From the NCBI RefSeq assembly GCF_900636765.1, contig NZ_LR134313.1:1612001-1676000 (forward strand): 64,000 bases of DNA, written 5' to 3'. Positions within the stretch are counted from its first letter, which is position 1, and every line of letters begins with the position of its first letter. This DNA is from Neisseria canis (lineage in GTDB: Bacteria > Pseudomonadota > Gammaproteobacteria > Burkholderiales > Neisseriaceae). Both the position numbers and the translations under genes were made by a program. Under the pieces are notes generated by a model that saw nothing but the letters and a program-made list of their open reading frames with translations, had not been told where the DNA came from and searched no databases. Positions 45,654 to 53,977 of this stretch are shown here, piece after piece.

Positions 45654-47660
45654 TTACTTCCGGTTCTGCGATTTCTCTGTCAGCATTGCACGCAAACCGG
45701 CCAGATTGCTCTTGCCTTCCTCTTTACTCACAATCGGTTCGCCGCCTTTTCTGCCGAGGATTTTCAAATCTTCCTGCGGCATTTCGTCGATAAAGCGGCT
45801 GGGGTCGGGAAACTGCCATGTGCCTTGCCGTTTGCGCTTCACACAGTGGGTGAGCGTGAGCTGGCGTTTGGCACGGGTGATGCCTACATACATCAAGCGC
45901 CGCTCTTCCTCGACGTTGCTCTCTTCGATACTGTCGGCGTGGGGCAGCATCCCTTCTTCGCAGCCTACGAGAAACACATACGGATATTCCAGACCTTTGG
46001 AGGCGTGCAGGGTGGAAAGTTTGACCGCATCTGTTTCTTCTTCGTTTTTGCCTTCGAGCAAAGTCATCAGGGCGATGGTTTGGGCGATTTCGATGATGTT
46101 TTTGCCGTCTTGCCCGCCTTTGCGCGCCAGCCAGTCGGTGAGGTCGGTAACGTTGCGCCATTTGATTTCGCCGGCTTTGCCTTCTTCGCTGCCGAGCAGA
46201 TGGGCTTCGTAGGCGATGTCGGCCAGCAGGTTGTTGATGAGTTCGCCCGCGTCGTCGTGTTCGGCACGGGCGCGGTAATCTTCCATCAAGGCCATGAATT
46301 GTTGCAGGTGCTCGCGGTTTTGTGCGTTTAAGACGGCCTGTGCTTCGGGGTTTAACGCCGCTTCATACAGGCTGCATTCATGGCTGTGGGCATAGGCGTT
46401 GAGTTTGCCGAGCGTGGCTTCGCCGATGCCGCGTTTGGGCGTGGTAACGGCGCGTAAAAAGGCGGGGTCGTCGTTGGGGTTGGCGAGCAGGCGGATGTAG
46501 GACAATACGTCTTTGATTTCGGCCTTATCAAAAAAACTCTGGCCGCCTGAAAGCTGGTAAGGCACGCGTGCGCTGCGCAAGGCTTCTTCAAACACCCGCG
46601 CCTGATGGTTGCCGCGGTAGAGGACGGCGAAATCAGCGTATCGGGTTTTGTCGCCGCCCACCAGTTTTTGTTTCACGATTTGGCTCACCACCCATTCGGC
46701 TTCGTGCTGCTCGTGCTGGCAGGCGACGATTTTGATGTGTTCGCCCATGCCGAACTGCGACCACAGGGTTTTTTTAAACAGCTTGGGGTTGTTTTCAATC
46801 ACCTTATTGGCCACTTTTAATATCCGCGCGGTGGAGCGGTAGTTTTGCTCCAGCTTGATTACCTTCATTTGCGGATAATCTTCCTGCATTTGGCGCAGGT
46901 TTTCCATGTTCGCGCCGCGCCATGCGTAGATGGATTGGTCGTCGTCGCCCACGGCAGTAAACATGCCTTCCGCGCCGGTGAGCAGCTTCATCAAGGTGTA
47001 TTGGCAGGCGTTGGTGTCTTGGCATTCGTCTACCAGCAAATAGCGCAGGCGGTTTTGCCATTTGTGGCGCACTTCGCTGTTTTGCTGCAACAGCACGGCG
47101 GGCAGGCGGATTAAGTCGTCGAAATCGACGGCCTGATAGCTTTCCAGCGTGGCCTGATAGCCGGCATACACTTTCGCCATTTGGCTTTCCCACTCGTTGG
47201 AGGCCGTCTGAAGAATCTCTTCGGGCGTTTTCAAATCGTTTTTCCACAGGGAAATTTGGTGCTGGGCTTTAAACACCGCCTCTTTGCCGGTGCTGCCGAG
47301 CAGCTCGTTGATGATTTTGGCACTGTCGGTGCCGTCGAGAATGGAAAAGTTTTTCTTGTAGCCGATGTTGGCGGCTTCTTCACGCAAAATGCGCATACCG
47401 AGCGAGTGGAAAGTACAGATGGTCAGGCCGCGCGTTTGGCTTTTCGGCAGCATTTTGCCCACACGCTCCTGCATTTCTTTGGCGGCTTTGTTGGTAAACG
47501 TGATGGCGGCGATGTGGTGGGCGGGATAATTTACTTGGATAATCAGGTATTTGATTTTCTGGGTAATCACACCGGTTTTACCGCTGCCTGCACCTGCCAA
47601 AACGAGCAGCGGGCCGCCGAGATATTGCACGGCTTGTTGTTGCTGGGGGTTGAGTTTCAT
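45654..47660 (-). CDS. rep: ATP-dependent DNA helicase Rep
   Basis: SF1A 3'-5' helicase that clears proteins ahead of replication forks. The 668-residue chain from ATG 47660 begins MKLNPQQQQAVQYLGGPLLV (Q motif), with Walker A AGAGSGKT, DEE-type box VDECQDTN, QNYRS motif III/IV, and VTTPKRGIGEATL typical of Rep rather than UvrD. Motif VI is YVGITRAKRQL. Upstream frame to 47708 has no start signal and passes through a DUS region. It contains one AG-type DUS near 47202. Divergent from folA. Confidence 0.95.
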   Translation of the reverse strand: MKLNPQQQQAVQYLGGPLLVLAGAGSGKTGVITQKIKYLIIQVNYPAHHIAAITFTNKAAKEMQERVGKMLPKSQTRGLTICTFHSLGMRILREEAANIGYKKNFSILDGTDSAKIINELLGSTGKEAVFKAQHQISLWKNDLKTPEEILQTASNEWESQMAKVYAGYQATLESYQAVDFDDLIRLPAVLLQQNSEVRHKWQNRLRYLLVDECQDTNACQYTLMKLLTGAEGMFTAVGDDDQSIYAWRGANMENLRQMQEDYPQMKVIKLEQNYRSTARILKVANKVIENNPKLFKKTLWSQFGMGEHIKIVACQHEQHEAEWVVSQIVKQKLVGGDKTRYADFAVLYRGNHQARVFEEALRSARVPYQLSGGQSFFDKAEIKDVLSYIRLLANPNDDPAFLRAVTTPKRGIGEATLGKLNAYAHSHECSLYEAALNPEAQAVLNAQNREHLQQFMALMEDYRARAEHDDAGELINNLLADIAYEAHLLGSEEGKAGEIKWRNVTDLTDWLARKGGQDGKNIIEIAQTIALMTLLEGKNEEETDAVKLSTLHASKGLEYPYVFLVGCEEGMLPHADSIEESNVEEERRLMYVGITRAKRQLTLTHCVKRKRQGTWQFPDPSRFIDEMPQEDLKILGRKGGEPIVSKEEGKSNLAGLRAMLTEKSQNRK

Positions 47661-47710
47661 AGAGCGGTCATCAGGAAGAAATGCGGCGGAAATTATATCA
47701 TTGTGCATTC

Positions 47711-47743
47711 ATGCCTGTCTGAAATGCGGTTTCAGACAGGCAT
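47711..47743. other. DUS pair between rep and folA
   Basis: ATGCCTGTCTGAAA and TTTCAGACAGGCAT lie between two divergent gene starts, so this pair is not a terminator for either; it may serve uptake alone. Confidence 0.65.
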
Positions 47744-47795
47744 TTTATTGATTACAATATCCAGATATCCGTTTGAAAAAAGAAAGCGTCCAATT

Positions 47796-48281
47796 ATGCA
47801 GAAAATCACTTTGGTTGCAGCCTGCGCCGAAAACGGCTGCATCGGTATCGACAACACCATGCCGTGGCACATTCCCGAAGACTTTGCTTTTTTTAAAGCC
47901 TACACTTCGGGCAAACCTGTGGTTATGGGGCGGAAAACTTGGGAGTCGCTGCCGAAAAAACCGCTGCCCGACCGCCGCAATATCGTGATTACGCGGCAGA
48001 CGGATTATGCCGCCGAAGGTGCGGAAACAGCCGCTTCTTTGCAGGAAGCGCTTACAGCCTGCGCCGGTACGGAAGAAATCATCATTATGGGCGGCGCGCA
48101 GATTTATGCCGAATCCATGCCGCTTGCCACCGATTTGCGCATTACCGAAGTGAAGCTCAATGTGGCGGGCGACGCGTTTTTTCCGCCGATTGATCAAACC
48201 GTTTGGCAGGAAGCTGCGCGGGAAGAGCATGAAAGCAGCAAAGGCATAGCCTATGCTTTCGTGCACTACCGCCGAGCATGA
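47796..48281 (+). CDS. folA: Dihydrofolate reductase
   Basis: NADPH-dependent reduction of dihydrofolate; 161 residues, close to E. coli FolA. Signatures: NGCIGIDNTMPWHIPEDFAFFK (quoted as NGCIGID, PWHIPEDFAFFK with the catalytic Asp at about residue 28), VVMGRKTWESLPKKPLPDRRNIV, and IIIMGGAQIYAE. ATG 47796 starts MQKITLVAACAENGCIG; the much longer frame opening at 47181 is antisense to rep and is not coding. Target of trimethoprim by family. Confidence 0.97.
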   Translation: MQKITLVAACAENGCIGIDNTMPWHIPEDFAFFKAYTSGKPVVMGRKTWESLPKKPLPDRRNIVITRQTDYAAEGAETAASLQEALTACAGTEEIIIMGGAQIYAESMPLATDLRITEVKLNVAGDAFFPPIDQTVWQEAAREEHESSKGIAYAFVHYRRA

Positions 48282-48326
48282 ATGCCTGTCTGAAAAATTG
48301 TTTACATTATGCAAAAGGATTTTAGG

Positions 48327-48857
48327 ATGACACAACGATTCTTGTGCGCCGCCTTATTGGCCGCATCGCTCGCCGCTTGCAACGCAACCCAAAACAAAGA
48401 AGACGCGCAAACCCTGCACGCCCGGCTTGCCGAAGCAGAAACCGCCGCGCGGCTTTCCGCAGAAAATACCAAGCGTGTCGAAGGCATGTATTCCGATATT
48501 TACTTTGAACTCAACAGCTTGACCGTTGAAAATTTCGAAGCCAAAGTAAAGCGAGGCGACACGTTTTATGCCTATATCGGCCGCCCCAACTGCGGCGACT
48601 GCAACGCTTTCGAGCCGCTGCTCAAACGCTATGTCAGGCAGCATAAGCTGCAAAACAAGCTTTATTTTGTCAACGTGTACCGGCTGCACCAAGACAAAAC
48701 CGCATGGGCTGCGTTTAAGCAGACTTACGGTTTGAGCGGCACGCCCGTGCTGGCGAAATACAGCAAAGGCAGGCAGGTGAACAAACTGGACTACGAAGAC
48801 AACGGCGGCATTTCGGGCGACAACCTAGCGTCATGGCTCAAGCAGAACAAGCTCTAA
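48327..48857 (+). CDS. Thioredoxin-fold lipoprotein
   Basis: Start ATG 48327 has AAAGGA seven bases upstream; an ATG at 48309 would add six residues before the lipobox. The lipoprotein signal ends LAASLAAC (Cys at 18). The mature 158-residue chain has a short coiled segment (TLHARLAEAETAARLSAEN, quoted within limits), then a thioredoxin-like active site CGDC in GRPNCGDCNAF and cis-Pro at SGTPVLAKY. It resembles the bacteriocin-accessory/thioredoxin-like group. A periplasmic thiol-exchange role is inferred. It follows folA after 45 bases, including a lone DUS (48284-48296). Confidence 0.75.
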   Translation: MTQRFLCAALLAASLAACNATQNKEDAQTLHARLAEAETAARLSAENTKRVEGMYSDIYFELNSLTVENFEAKVKRGDTFYAYIGRPNCGDCNAFEPLLKRYVRQHKLQNKLYFVNVYRLHQDKTAWAAFKQTYGLSGTPVLAKYSKGRQVNKLDYEDNGGISGDNLASWLKQNKL

Positions 48858-48863
48858 TCAGAA

Positions 48864-48894
48864 ATGCCTGTCTGAAAAGGTTTCAGACAGGCAT
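48864..48894. terminator. DUS-pair terminator of the thioredoxin-fold gene
   Basis: ATGCCTGTCTGAAA and TTTCAGACAGGCAT around AGG; only seven bases after the stop codon. Confidence 0.75.
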
Positions 48895-48929
48895 CAACCA
48901 TCAAACCAAACAACTCATAAGGAGAAACC

Positions 48930-49256
48930 ATGAGCGTTATCTTACAGTTCGATTTCGAACTGCCGCCCGAAGTGCTGGGCGACGCACTCACGGCCAGCGC
49001 GCAGGATTTGGCAAAATCCATCACGCAGGAGCCGGGTTTTATCGCAAAAATCTGGACGGAAAACCTGCAAACCGGCGATGCCGGCGGCCTGTATTTGTTT
49101 GAAGACGAAGCCAGCGCCTTAAAATATGCCGAAATGCACAGCGTCCGTGCCGTGCAGATGGGCGGCGTTAACCCGCGTTTTAAAATTTATACGGTCAACA
49201 AAACGCTCAGCGGCATCACTTCGGGCGACAAGTTTACCCGTATTTTGGCGGAATAA
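48930..49256 (+). CDS. YdhR-type antibiotic-monooxygenase-fold protein
   Basis: A 108-residue dimeric ferredoxin-like protein. It fits the YdhR (putative monooxygenase) family: VILQFDFELPPEVLGDALT at the start, EPGFIAKIWTENLQTGDAGG in the core, and SALKYAEMHSVRAVQMGG near the end. Strong site AAGGAGAAACC precedes the ATG. Natural substrate unknown; some relatives degrade aromatic compounds. Single gene between two hairpins. Confidence 0.85.
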   Translation: MSVILQFDFELPPEVLGDALTASAQDLAKSITQEPGFIAKIWTENLQTGDAGGLYLFEDEASALKYAEMHSVRAVQMGGVNPRFKIYTVNKTLSGITSGDKFTRILAE

Positions 49257-49330
49257 CGGACAGGGTTGCCCATTGTTTATTATGAGCCTGCTGCTTATTG
49301 ATTTGTTTTAAGTAATTGATTTAAAAAATA

Positions 49331-49370
49331 ACAAATGTCTGTCTGAAAACTCTTTCAGACAGACATTTGT
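49331..49370. terminator. Variant DUS-pair terminator
   Basis: ACAAATGTCTGTCTGAAA and TTTCAGACAGACATTTGT. Both arms carry the matching change (TGTCTGTCTGAA), so base pairing is kept but neither half is a perfect DUS. Confidence 0.7.
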
Positions 49371-49483
49371 TGGCTTTACTGTGGCAAAAAATTATTTCTT
49401 ATTATGGTTTCATCATGCCAGGTCTGGCTCCGGGGTCTCCTCACAAGTAACCGGAATTCGAGTTATTCCAATCAATCCCTATG

Positions 49484-49624
49484 TATAGTTAAAAAACTTA
49501 ATTTTAGTAGCATTTCCGTCATACTCGGGCTTGACCCGAGTATCTCCTAAAGTTAGCGGAACTCAAGATACTCGGGTCAAGCCCGAGTATGACGAACGTA
49601 CTATTTTTAAGTTGATCCACTATA
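49484..49624. repeat. Correia-like element, copy D (most complete)
   Basis: A 141-bp element starting TATAGTTAAAAAACTTA and ending AAGTTGATCCACTATA. Inside, arms at 49518-49545 and 49566-49593 (starting GTCATACTCGGGCTTGACCC and its complement) form a perfect 28-bp inverted repeat, each arm itself a palindrome (ACTCGGGCTTGACCCGAGT). It sits in the fetA upstream region. Confidence 0.65.
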
Positions 49625-49684
49625 GCGCAATGTTGTTTCAATTTTATTGGTTGCGGATGTTTTTGAGCATCAAGACCGATTTTA

Positions 49685-49838
49685 AAAATGATAATAGTTT
49701 TTGTAAAAACGAAAAATTATGTTAGTATTGATATAAATCAATAATGATTTTTAATACTATATAAATTAAAAAATATAGTAAGAAATTGTAAGTTAGATTC
49801 ATAGCTCAAATTCTGTAATTTTTATTTGATAATCAATC
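49685..49838 (+). promoter_or_regulatory. Putative Fur-controlled promoter region of fetA
   Basis: Three AT-rich Fur-like sites: AAATGATAATAGTTTTT at about 49686-49702, ATCAATAATGATTTTTAAT near 49738-49756, and TTTGATAATCAATCC near 49825-49839. The receptor downstream and the tandem placement suggest Fe-dependent repression by Fur. Promoter boxes were not assigned. Confidence 0.55.
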
Positions 49839-49853
49839 CGAATGGAGACAAAT

Positions 49854-51944
49854 ATGAAATTCAAGCAACTGCCTTTAGTTGCGGCAGTGTTAGGTGCTCT
49901 ATATCCTGCGTCGGCATTGGCTGACACTGTTCAAGCCCAAGAAGCCCCTGAAGTTGAGGTAAACAGCGTACAGGTTACCGGCGACCGTCAAGGTGCGAAA
50001 GTGAAAACCAATGTGGTTACTACCCGTTCGAAAGACGAAAGCACGGAAACCGATTTGCGCGGCCTGTTTAAAGACGAGCCTGCTATCGGTATCGGCGGGG
50101 GCAACGGTACTTCGCAATATCTGTATATCCGCAATATGGGTCAAAATTCGGTGGATGTAAAAGTCGACAATGCCTATTCCGACAGCCAAATCCACTACCA
50201 CCAAGGCCGGCATATGCTTGATCCTGCTTTGGTAAAAATCGTATCCGTGCAAAAAGGTGCGGGCAGCGCATCGGCCGGTATCGGCCAAACCAACGGTGCG
50301 GTGATTGCGAAAACCTTAGACGCTCAAGATTTGCTGAAAAACAGTACAAACCCTAATTTCGGCTTCAAAGTAAACAGCGGTTACAACACCAACGACGGAC
50401 ACAACTACGGCCTGACGCTGTTCGGCAAACCCGGAGCGGTCGATTTCGTGCTTTCCGGTAACCGTGTTAAAGAAAGCAACTACAAAGGCGGTTCGGGTTA
50501 CCGCAACGGCTTGGACGGCGGCAAGCGTGTGCCGTTTAGCGCATTGGACAAAACCGGCTATTTGGCCAAAATCGGTATCGATGCAGGCGAAGACCACCGT
50601 TTTGTATTGAGCCATCTGAACAACGAGCATAAAGGTGACCGTGTAGTACGTGAAGAATTTGCCATAGGCGGAGAAAGGCTCACATTGGCACGCCAAGCGC
50701 CTGCCAAACGTAAAATGAGCATCAACCAAACCAACCTCGAGTGGATGGGCAAAAATATGGGTTTTGCCCAATCGGCATCTGCCAATATCTACCGCTTGGA
50801 AAAAGGCCGCTGGTCTGTTGACGACAGCAGGAACGGTTATGCTGGCGGCGACAGTAACACGGAACCCACCAAAACCAAAATCGAAACGGTTGGCGGTAAT
50901 GTTAATTTCGATTCGCATCTCAATGACCGCATTCTGCTGAAATACGGTGTCAATTACCGCACCCAGGAAGTGAAACCCGACCAGATTTTCCGTGCGGGCG
51001 TAACCAGGCAGAAGAAACAGGATGTCGGCGTTTATGCTGAAATGATTACCGATGTTGTTGAAGATTTAACGCTAACCACCGGTCTGCGCTACGACCACTT
51101 TAATTTCAAAGCGATGGACGGCAAAAAAGTCAGTGATGGCTCTGTCAGCCCGAGTTTGGGTGTGATATGGCAGGTTATCCCTGATTTGAGCCTCAGCGCG
51201 AGCCACAACTATGCCACCCGCAGCCCGCGTATGCACGACGGCATTATGGCGCACGGCAAACGCGGTGTGGTTTCCATTGCCGACAACACTAAAGCGGAGA
51301 GAGCCAGAAATACCGAAATCGGCTTCAACTACGACAACGGCACATTCGGCGCGGACGGCAGCTATTTTTGGCAAAATATCGGCAACGCATTGGGTACGAG
51401 CACAGGCCGCAACAACCACTTGTGCGATGCGCCGACACCGCGAAATCCTAACGAATGCTATTCTGAAATCATTAATGCCGGCAAAGTTAAAAACTCCGGT
51501 TATGAGTTGGGTGCATCGTTCCGCAAAGGGGGCTGGACGGCACGCTTGGGCGTGGCCTACAGTAAGCCGAAATTCTACGGCGAGCGTTTGAGTGCAAATC
51601 CCGAATACGCCATGCGTATAGGCCGCACTTGGACAGGTTCGCTTGCCTACCGTTTCGACAACCCCGACTTGGAAATCGGCGTACACCACCGCCAAGTTGA
51701 AGGTGTGAAGAAAGAAGACAACTATATCTTGGTCAATCGAGAGGTTACACCTGCCGACACCGGCAAAAAAGCTTACGGCGTAACCGATATTTCCGCCAAC
51801 TGGAAACCGCTCAAAAACGACAAGATGAATGTAAACTTCGCCGTGAACAATGTCTTCAACAAAAATTATATTCCGCACGCCCAACGAAGCGATTTGCCCG
51901 GTGCAGGGCGCGAATACCGCGTAGGTTTGAATTACACCTTCTGA
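49854..51944 (+). CDS. fetA: TonB-dependent ferric-siderophore receptor FetA (FrpB)
   Basis: Outer-membrane beta-barrel that takes up ferric enterobactin-type catecholates using TonB. Sequence follows the meningococcal FetA I recall nearly throughout: VTGDRQGAKVKTNVVTTRSKDESTETDL plug segment (quoted in pieces VTGDRQGAKVKTN and KDESTETDL), GGGNGTSQYLYIRNMGQNSVDVKVDN, YHQGRHMLDPALVKIVSVQKGAGSASAGIG and barrel strands to GREYRVGLNYTF. 696 residues from ATG 49854 (GGAGA five bases upstream; an ATG at 49842 is alternative) with a 23-residue signal peptide. The variable surface loop near residues 371-392 is some 30 residues shorter than in N. meningitidis, and a two-cysteine loop (about 523-536) is present instead. 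Confidence 0.92.
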   Translation: MKFKQLPLVAAVLGALYPASALADTVQAQEAPEVEVNSVQVTGDRQGAKVKTNVVTTRSKDESTETDLRGLFKDEPAIGIGGGNGTSQYLYIRNMGQNSVDVKVDNAYSDSQIHYHQGRHMLDPALVKIVSVQKGAGSASAGIGQTNGAVIAKTLDAQDLLKNSTNPNFGFKVNSGYNTNDGHNYGLTLFGKPGAVDFVLSGNRVKESNYKGGSGYRNGLDGGKRVPFSALDKTGYLAKIGIDAGEDHRFVLSHLNNEHKGDRVVREEFAIGGERLTLARQAPAKRKMSINQTNLEWMGKNMGFAQSASANIYRLEKGRWSVDDSRNGYAGGDSNTEPTKTKIETVGGNVNFDSHLNDRILLKYGVNYRTQEVKPDQIFRAGVTRQKKQDVGVYAEMITDVVEDLTLTTGLRYDHFNFKAMDGKKVSDGSVSPSLGVIWQVIPDLSLSASHNYATRSPRMHDGIMAHGKRGVVSIADNTKAERARNTEIGFNYDNGTFGADGSYFWQNIGNALGTSTGRNNHLCDAPTPRNPNECYSEIINAGKVKNSGYELGASFRKGGWTARLGVAYSKPKFYGERLSANPEYAMRIGRTWTGSLAYRFDNPDLEIGVHHRQVEGVKKEDNYILVNREVTPADTGKKAYGVTDISANWKPLKNDKMNVNFAVNNVFNKNYIPHAQRSDLPGAGREYRVGLNYTF

Positions 51945-51992
51945 TGAGTTTGCCAAACCGTCAAGAAACATTGGATTTGGCATATGGAGAAG

Positions 51993-52125
51993 CAACTTAA
52001 AATAGCACATTTGTCATACTCGGGCCTGCACCAAGTAGCTTGAGTTACAGTAACTTTAGAAGATATTCGGGTCAGACCGGAGCATGACGGTGTTGTTATT
52101 ATTTTAAGTCGATTCATTATAGAGG
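51993..52125. repeat. Correia-like element, copy E
   Basis: Begins near CAACTTAAAATAGCAC and ends AAGTCGATTCATTATAG, with GTCATACTCGGGCCTG and GGTCAGACCGGAGCATGAC inside. Similar to copy D but with several mismatches; about 130 bp. It follows fetA directly, so copies D and E bracket the receptor gene. Confidence 0.5.
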
Positions 52126-52130
52126 CTGCT

Positions 52131-52156
52131 CGAAAAACATTTTCAGGCGGCCTCTT
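52131..52156. terminator. Imperfect hairpin after fetA
   Basis: GAGGCTGCTCGAAAA and TTTTCAGGCGGCCTC pair with a few mismatches; looks like a degraded DUS-type terminator for fetA. Confidence 0.4.
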
Positions 52157-52174
52157 CATATTATTTGTGATAAA

Positions 52175-52210
52175 AAATGCCTGTCTGAAAACGGTTTCAG
52201 ACAGGCATTT
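52175..52210. terminator. DUS-pair terminator of fadD
   Basis: AAATGCCTGTCTGAAA and TTTCAGACAGGCATTT; sixteen bases past the fadD stop (minus). Confidence 0.75.
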
Positions 52211-52225
52211 CGACAATCCATTACG

Positions 52226-53905
52226 CTATTGGGTGTGTTTGCCTTCGGCCTTATCGCGTAACACACGGCGCAGGATTTTGCCCACGTTGGACTTGGGCAG
52301 CTCTTCCCAAAATTCAATATCGCGCGGCACTTTGTAGGGCGTGAGCAGGCTGCGGCAATAGGCGATAAGCTCTTCTTTATTCAGCGATTCGTCTTTTTTC
52401 ACCACAAACAGCTTCAATGCCTCGCCCGTTTTCTCGCTGCTCACGCCGATGCAGGCGGCTTCGGTTACTTTCGGATGGCCGGTTACCACATCTTCCACTT
52501 CGTTCGGGTACACATTAAATCCCGACACCACAATCAAATCTTTTTTGCGGTCTACGATTTTCAGCCAGCCTTTTTCATCCATCACGGCAATGTCGCCGGT
52601 TTCCAGAAAACCGCGCGTATCAATCACTTTGGCGGTTTCTTCGGGGCTGTTCCAATAGCCTTGCATAACTTGCGGCCCGCGTATCCATAATTCTCCGGCT
52701 TCGCCTTGGGCCACTTCGCTGCCGTCGGCGGCGCGCAATTCAACTTCCGTGCTGGGCAAAGGCAGCCCGATGGTGCCGGTGTATTCTTTGATATTCAAAG
52801 GGTTGCAACACACGCCCGGGCTGGCTTCGGTGAGGCCGTAGGCTTCGACAATCGGCGTGCCGGTGATGTTTTTCCATTTTTCGGCCACGGGTTTTTGGGT
52901 GGCCATGCCGCCGGCGAGAGTGAGCTTGAGGGCGGAAAAGTCGATTTCGGCCAGTTCGGGGCGGTTGACCATGGCGTTAAACAAGGTGTTTACGCCGATG
53001 AATACGCTGATTTTTTCTTTTTTCAATTCGCCCATGAAGCCTTTCATGTCGCGCGGATTGGTAATCAGCAGGATTTTGGCACCGGCTTGGGTGAAGATCA
53101 TCAAATTAATGGTTAAGGCCAAGATGTGATACAGCGGCAGCGCGGCAATCACGATTTCTTTGCCGGGTTCCAACAGGTTTTTAATCCACTCGGCGGCCTG
53201 CTGCATATTGGCGCAGATGTTGCCGTGGGTGAGGATGGCACCTTTGGCCACGCCGGTGGTGCCGCCGGTGTATTGCAGAAAGGCGGTGTCGTCGCGGGTA
53301 AGGGTAATCGGCGTGAACGGATGCGCCGCGCCTTGTTTTAAGGCCGTCTGAAAAGGAATGATGTTGGCGATGCGGTATTCGGGCACCATTTTTTTGACTT
53401 TGCGTACCACAAAGTTCATCAATTTGCCTTTCAGCCCGAACATGTCGCCGACGGTGGCGACAATCACGTTTTTCACTTTGGTGCGCGGCAAAACCAGTTC
53501 CAGCGTGTTGGCGAAATTTTCCAGCACCACGATGGTGGTCGCGCCGCTGTCGTTGAGTTGGTGTTCAAGCTCGCGCGGGGTGTAAAGCGGATTGGTGTTG
53601 ACCACAATCATGCCTGCTTTCAAGGCACCGAAAAGGGCGATGGGGTATTGCAGCAGGTTGGGCATCATGATGGCAACGCGTTCGCCGCGCGGCAGTTTGA
53701 GGGTGTTTTGCAGAAACGAAGCAAAATCGGTAATCAGCTTGGACGTTTCGCCGTAAGTGAGGGTTTTGCCCATGTTTTGAAAAGCGGGCAGATGGCTGTG
53801 TTTGCCGGCGCTTTCTTGAAACACTTCGATAATCGAGTTGTAGCGTTCGATGTCGATTTCGGCATGGATGCCTTGTTCGTAACTTTGGAGCCAGATCTTT
53901 TCCAT
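52226..53905 (-). CDS. fadD: Long-chain fatty-acid CoA ligase
   Basis: Cytoplasmic or membrane-associated acyl-CoA synthetase of 559 residues. ATP/AMP signature LQYTGGTTGVAKGAILTHGN, the YGLTEASPGVCCNP segment, and GELWIRGPQVMQGYWNSPEETA followed by FLETGDIAVMDEKGWL (FACS motif), ending KSNVGKILRRVLRDKAEG with the catalytic Lys. It lies alone with the DUS terminator behind it; an AGGCCGTCTGAA uptake sequence is at about 53342. Closest to long-chain (FadD) ligases; exact chain preference unknown. Confidence 0.93.
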   Translation of the reverse strand: MEKIWLQSYEQGIHAEIDIERYNSIIEVFQESAGKHSHLPAFQNMGKTLTYGETSKLITDFASFLQNTLKLPRGERVAIMMPNLLQYPIALFGALKAGMIVVNTNPLYTPRELEHQLNDSGATTIVVLENFANTLELVLPRTKVKNVIVATVGDMFGLKGKLMNFVVRKVKKMVPEYRIANIIPFQTALKQGAAHPFTPITLTRDDTAFLQYTGGTTGVAKGAILTHGNICANMQQAAEWIKNLLEPGKEIVIAALPLYHILALTINLMIFTQAGAKILLITNPRDMKGFMGELKKEKISVFIGVNTLFNAMVNRPELAEIDFSALKLTLAGGMATQKPVAEKWKNITGTPIVEAYGLTEASPGVCCNPLNIKEYTGTIGLPLPSTEVELRAADGSEVAQGEAGELWIRGPQVMQGYWNSPEETAKVIDTRGFLETGDIAVMDEKGWLKIVDRKKDLIVVSGFNVYPNEVEDVVTGHPKVTEAACIGVSSEKTGEALKLFVVKKDESLNKEELIAYCRSLLTPYKVPRDIEFWEELPKSNVGKILRRVLRDKAEGKHTQ

Positions 53906-53922
53906 AAAGTGAGTTTCCTTGT

Positions 53923-53963
53923 TGTGAGGCCGTCTGAAAATCAGGTTGGCTTTTCAGACGGCC
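53923..53963. repeat. 41-bp AG-dialect DUS hairpin, left direct repeat
   Basis: TGTGAGGCCGTCTGAAAA, then loop TCAGGTTGGC, then TTTTCAGACGGCC. Identical to 54663-54703 and in the same orientation. It forms a hairpin with two AGGCCGTCTGAA copies, and serves as the lysE terminator. Confidence 0.85.
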
Positions 53964-53977
53964 CTGTAAAATTATTT

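Noticed and set aside
47181-47795. N-terminal extension of folA
   Set aside because: The extension is antisense to rep; DHFR begins at MQKITLVAA with normal length.
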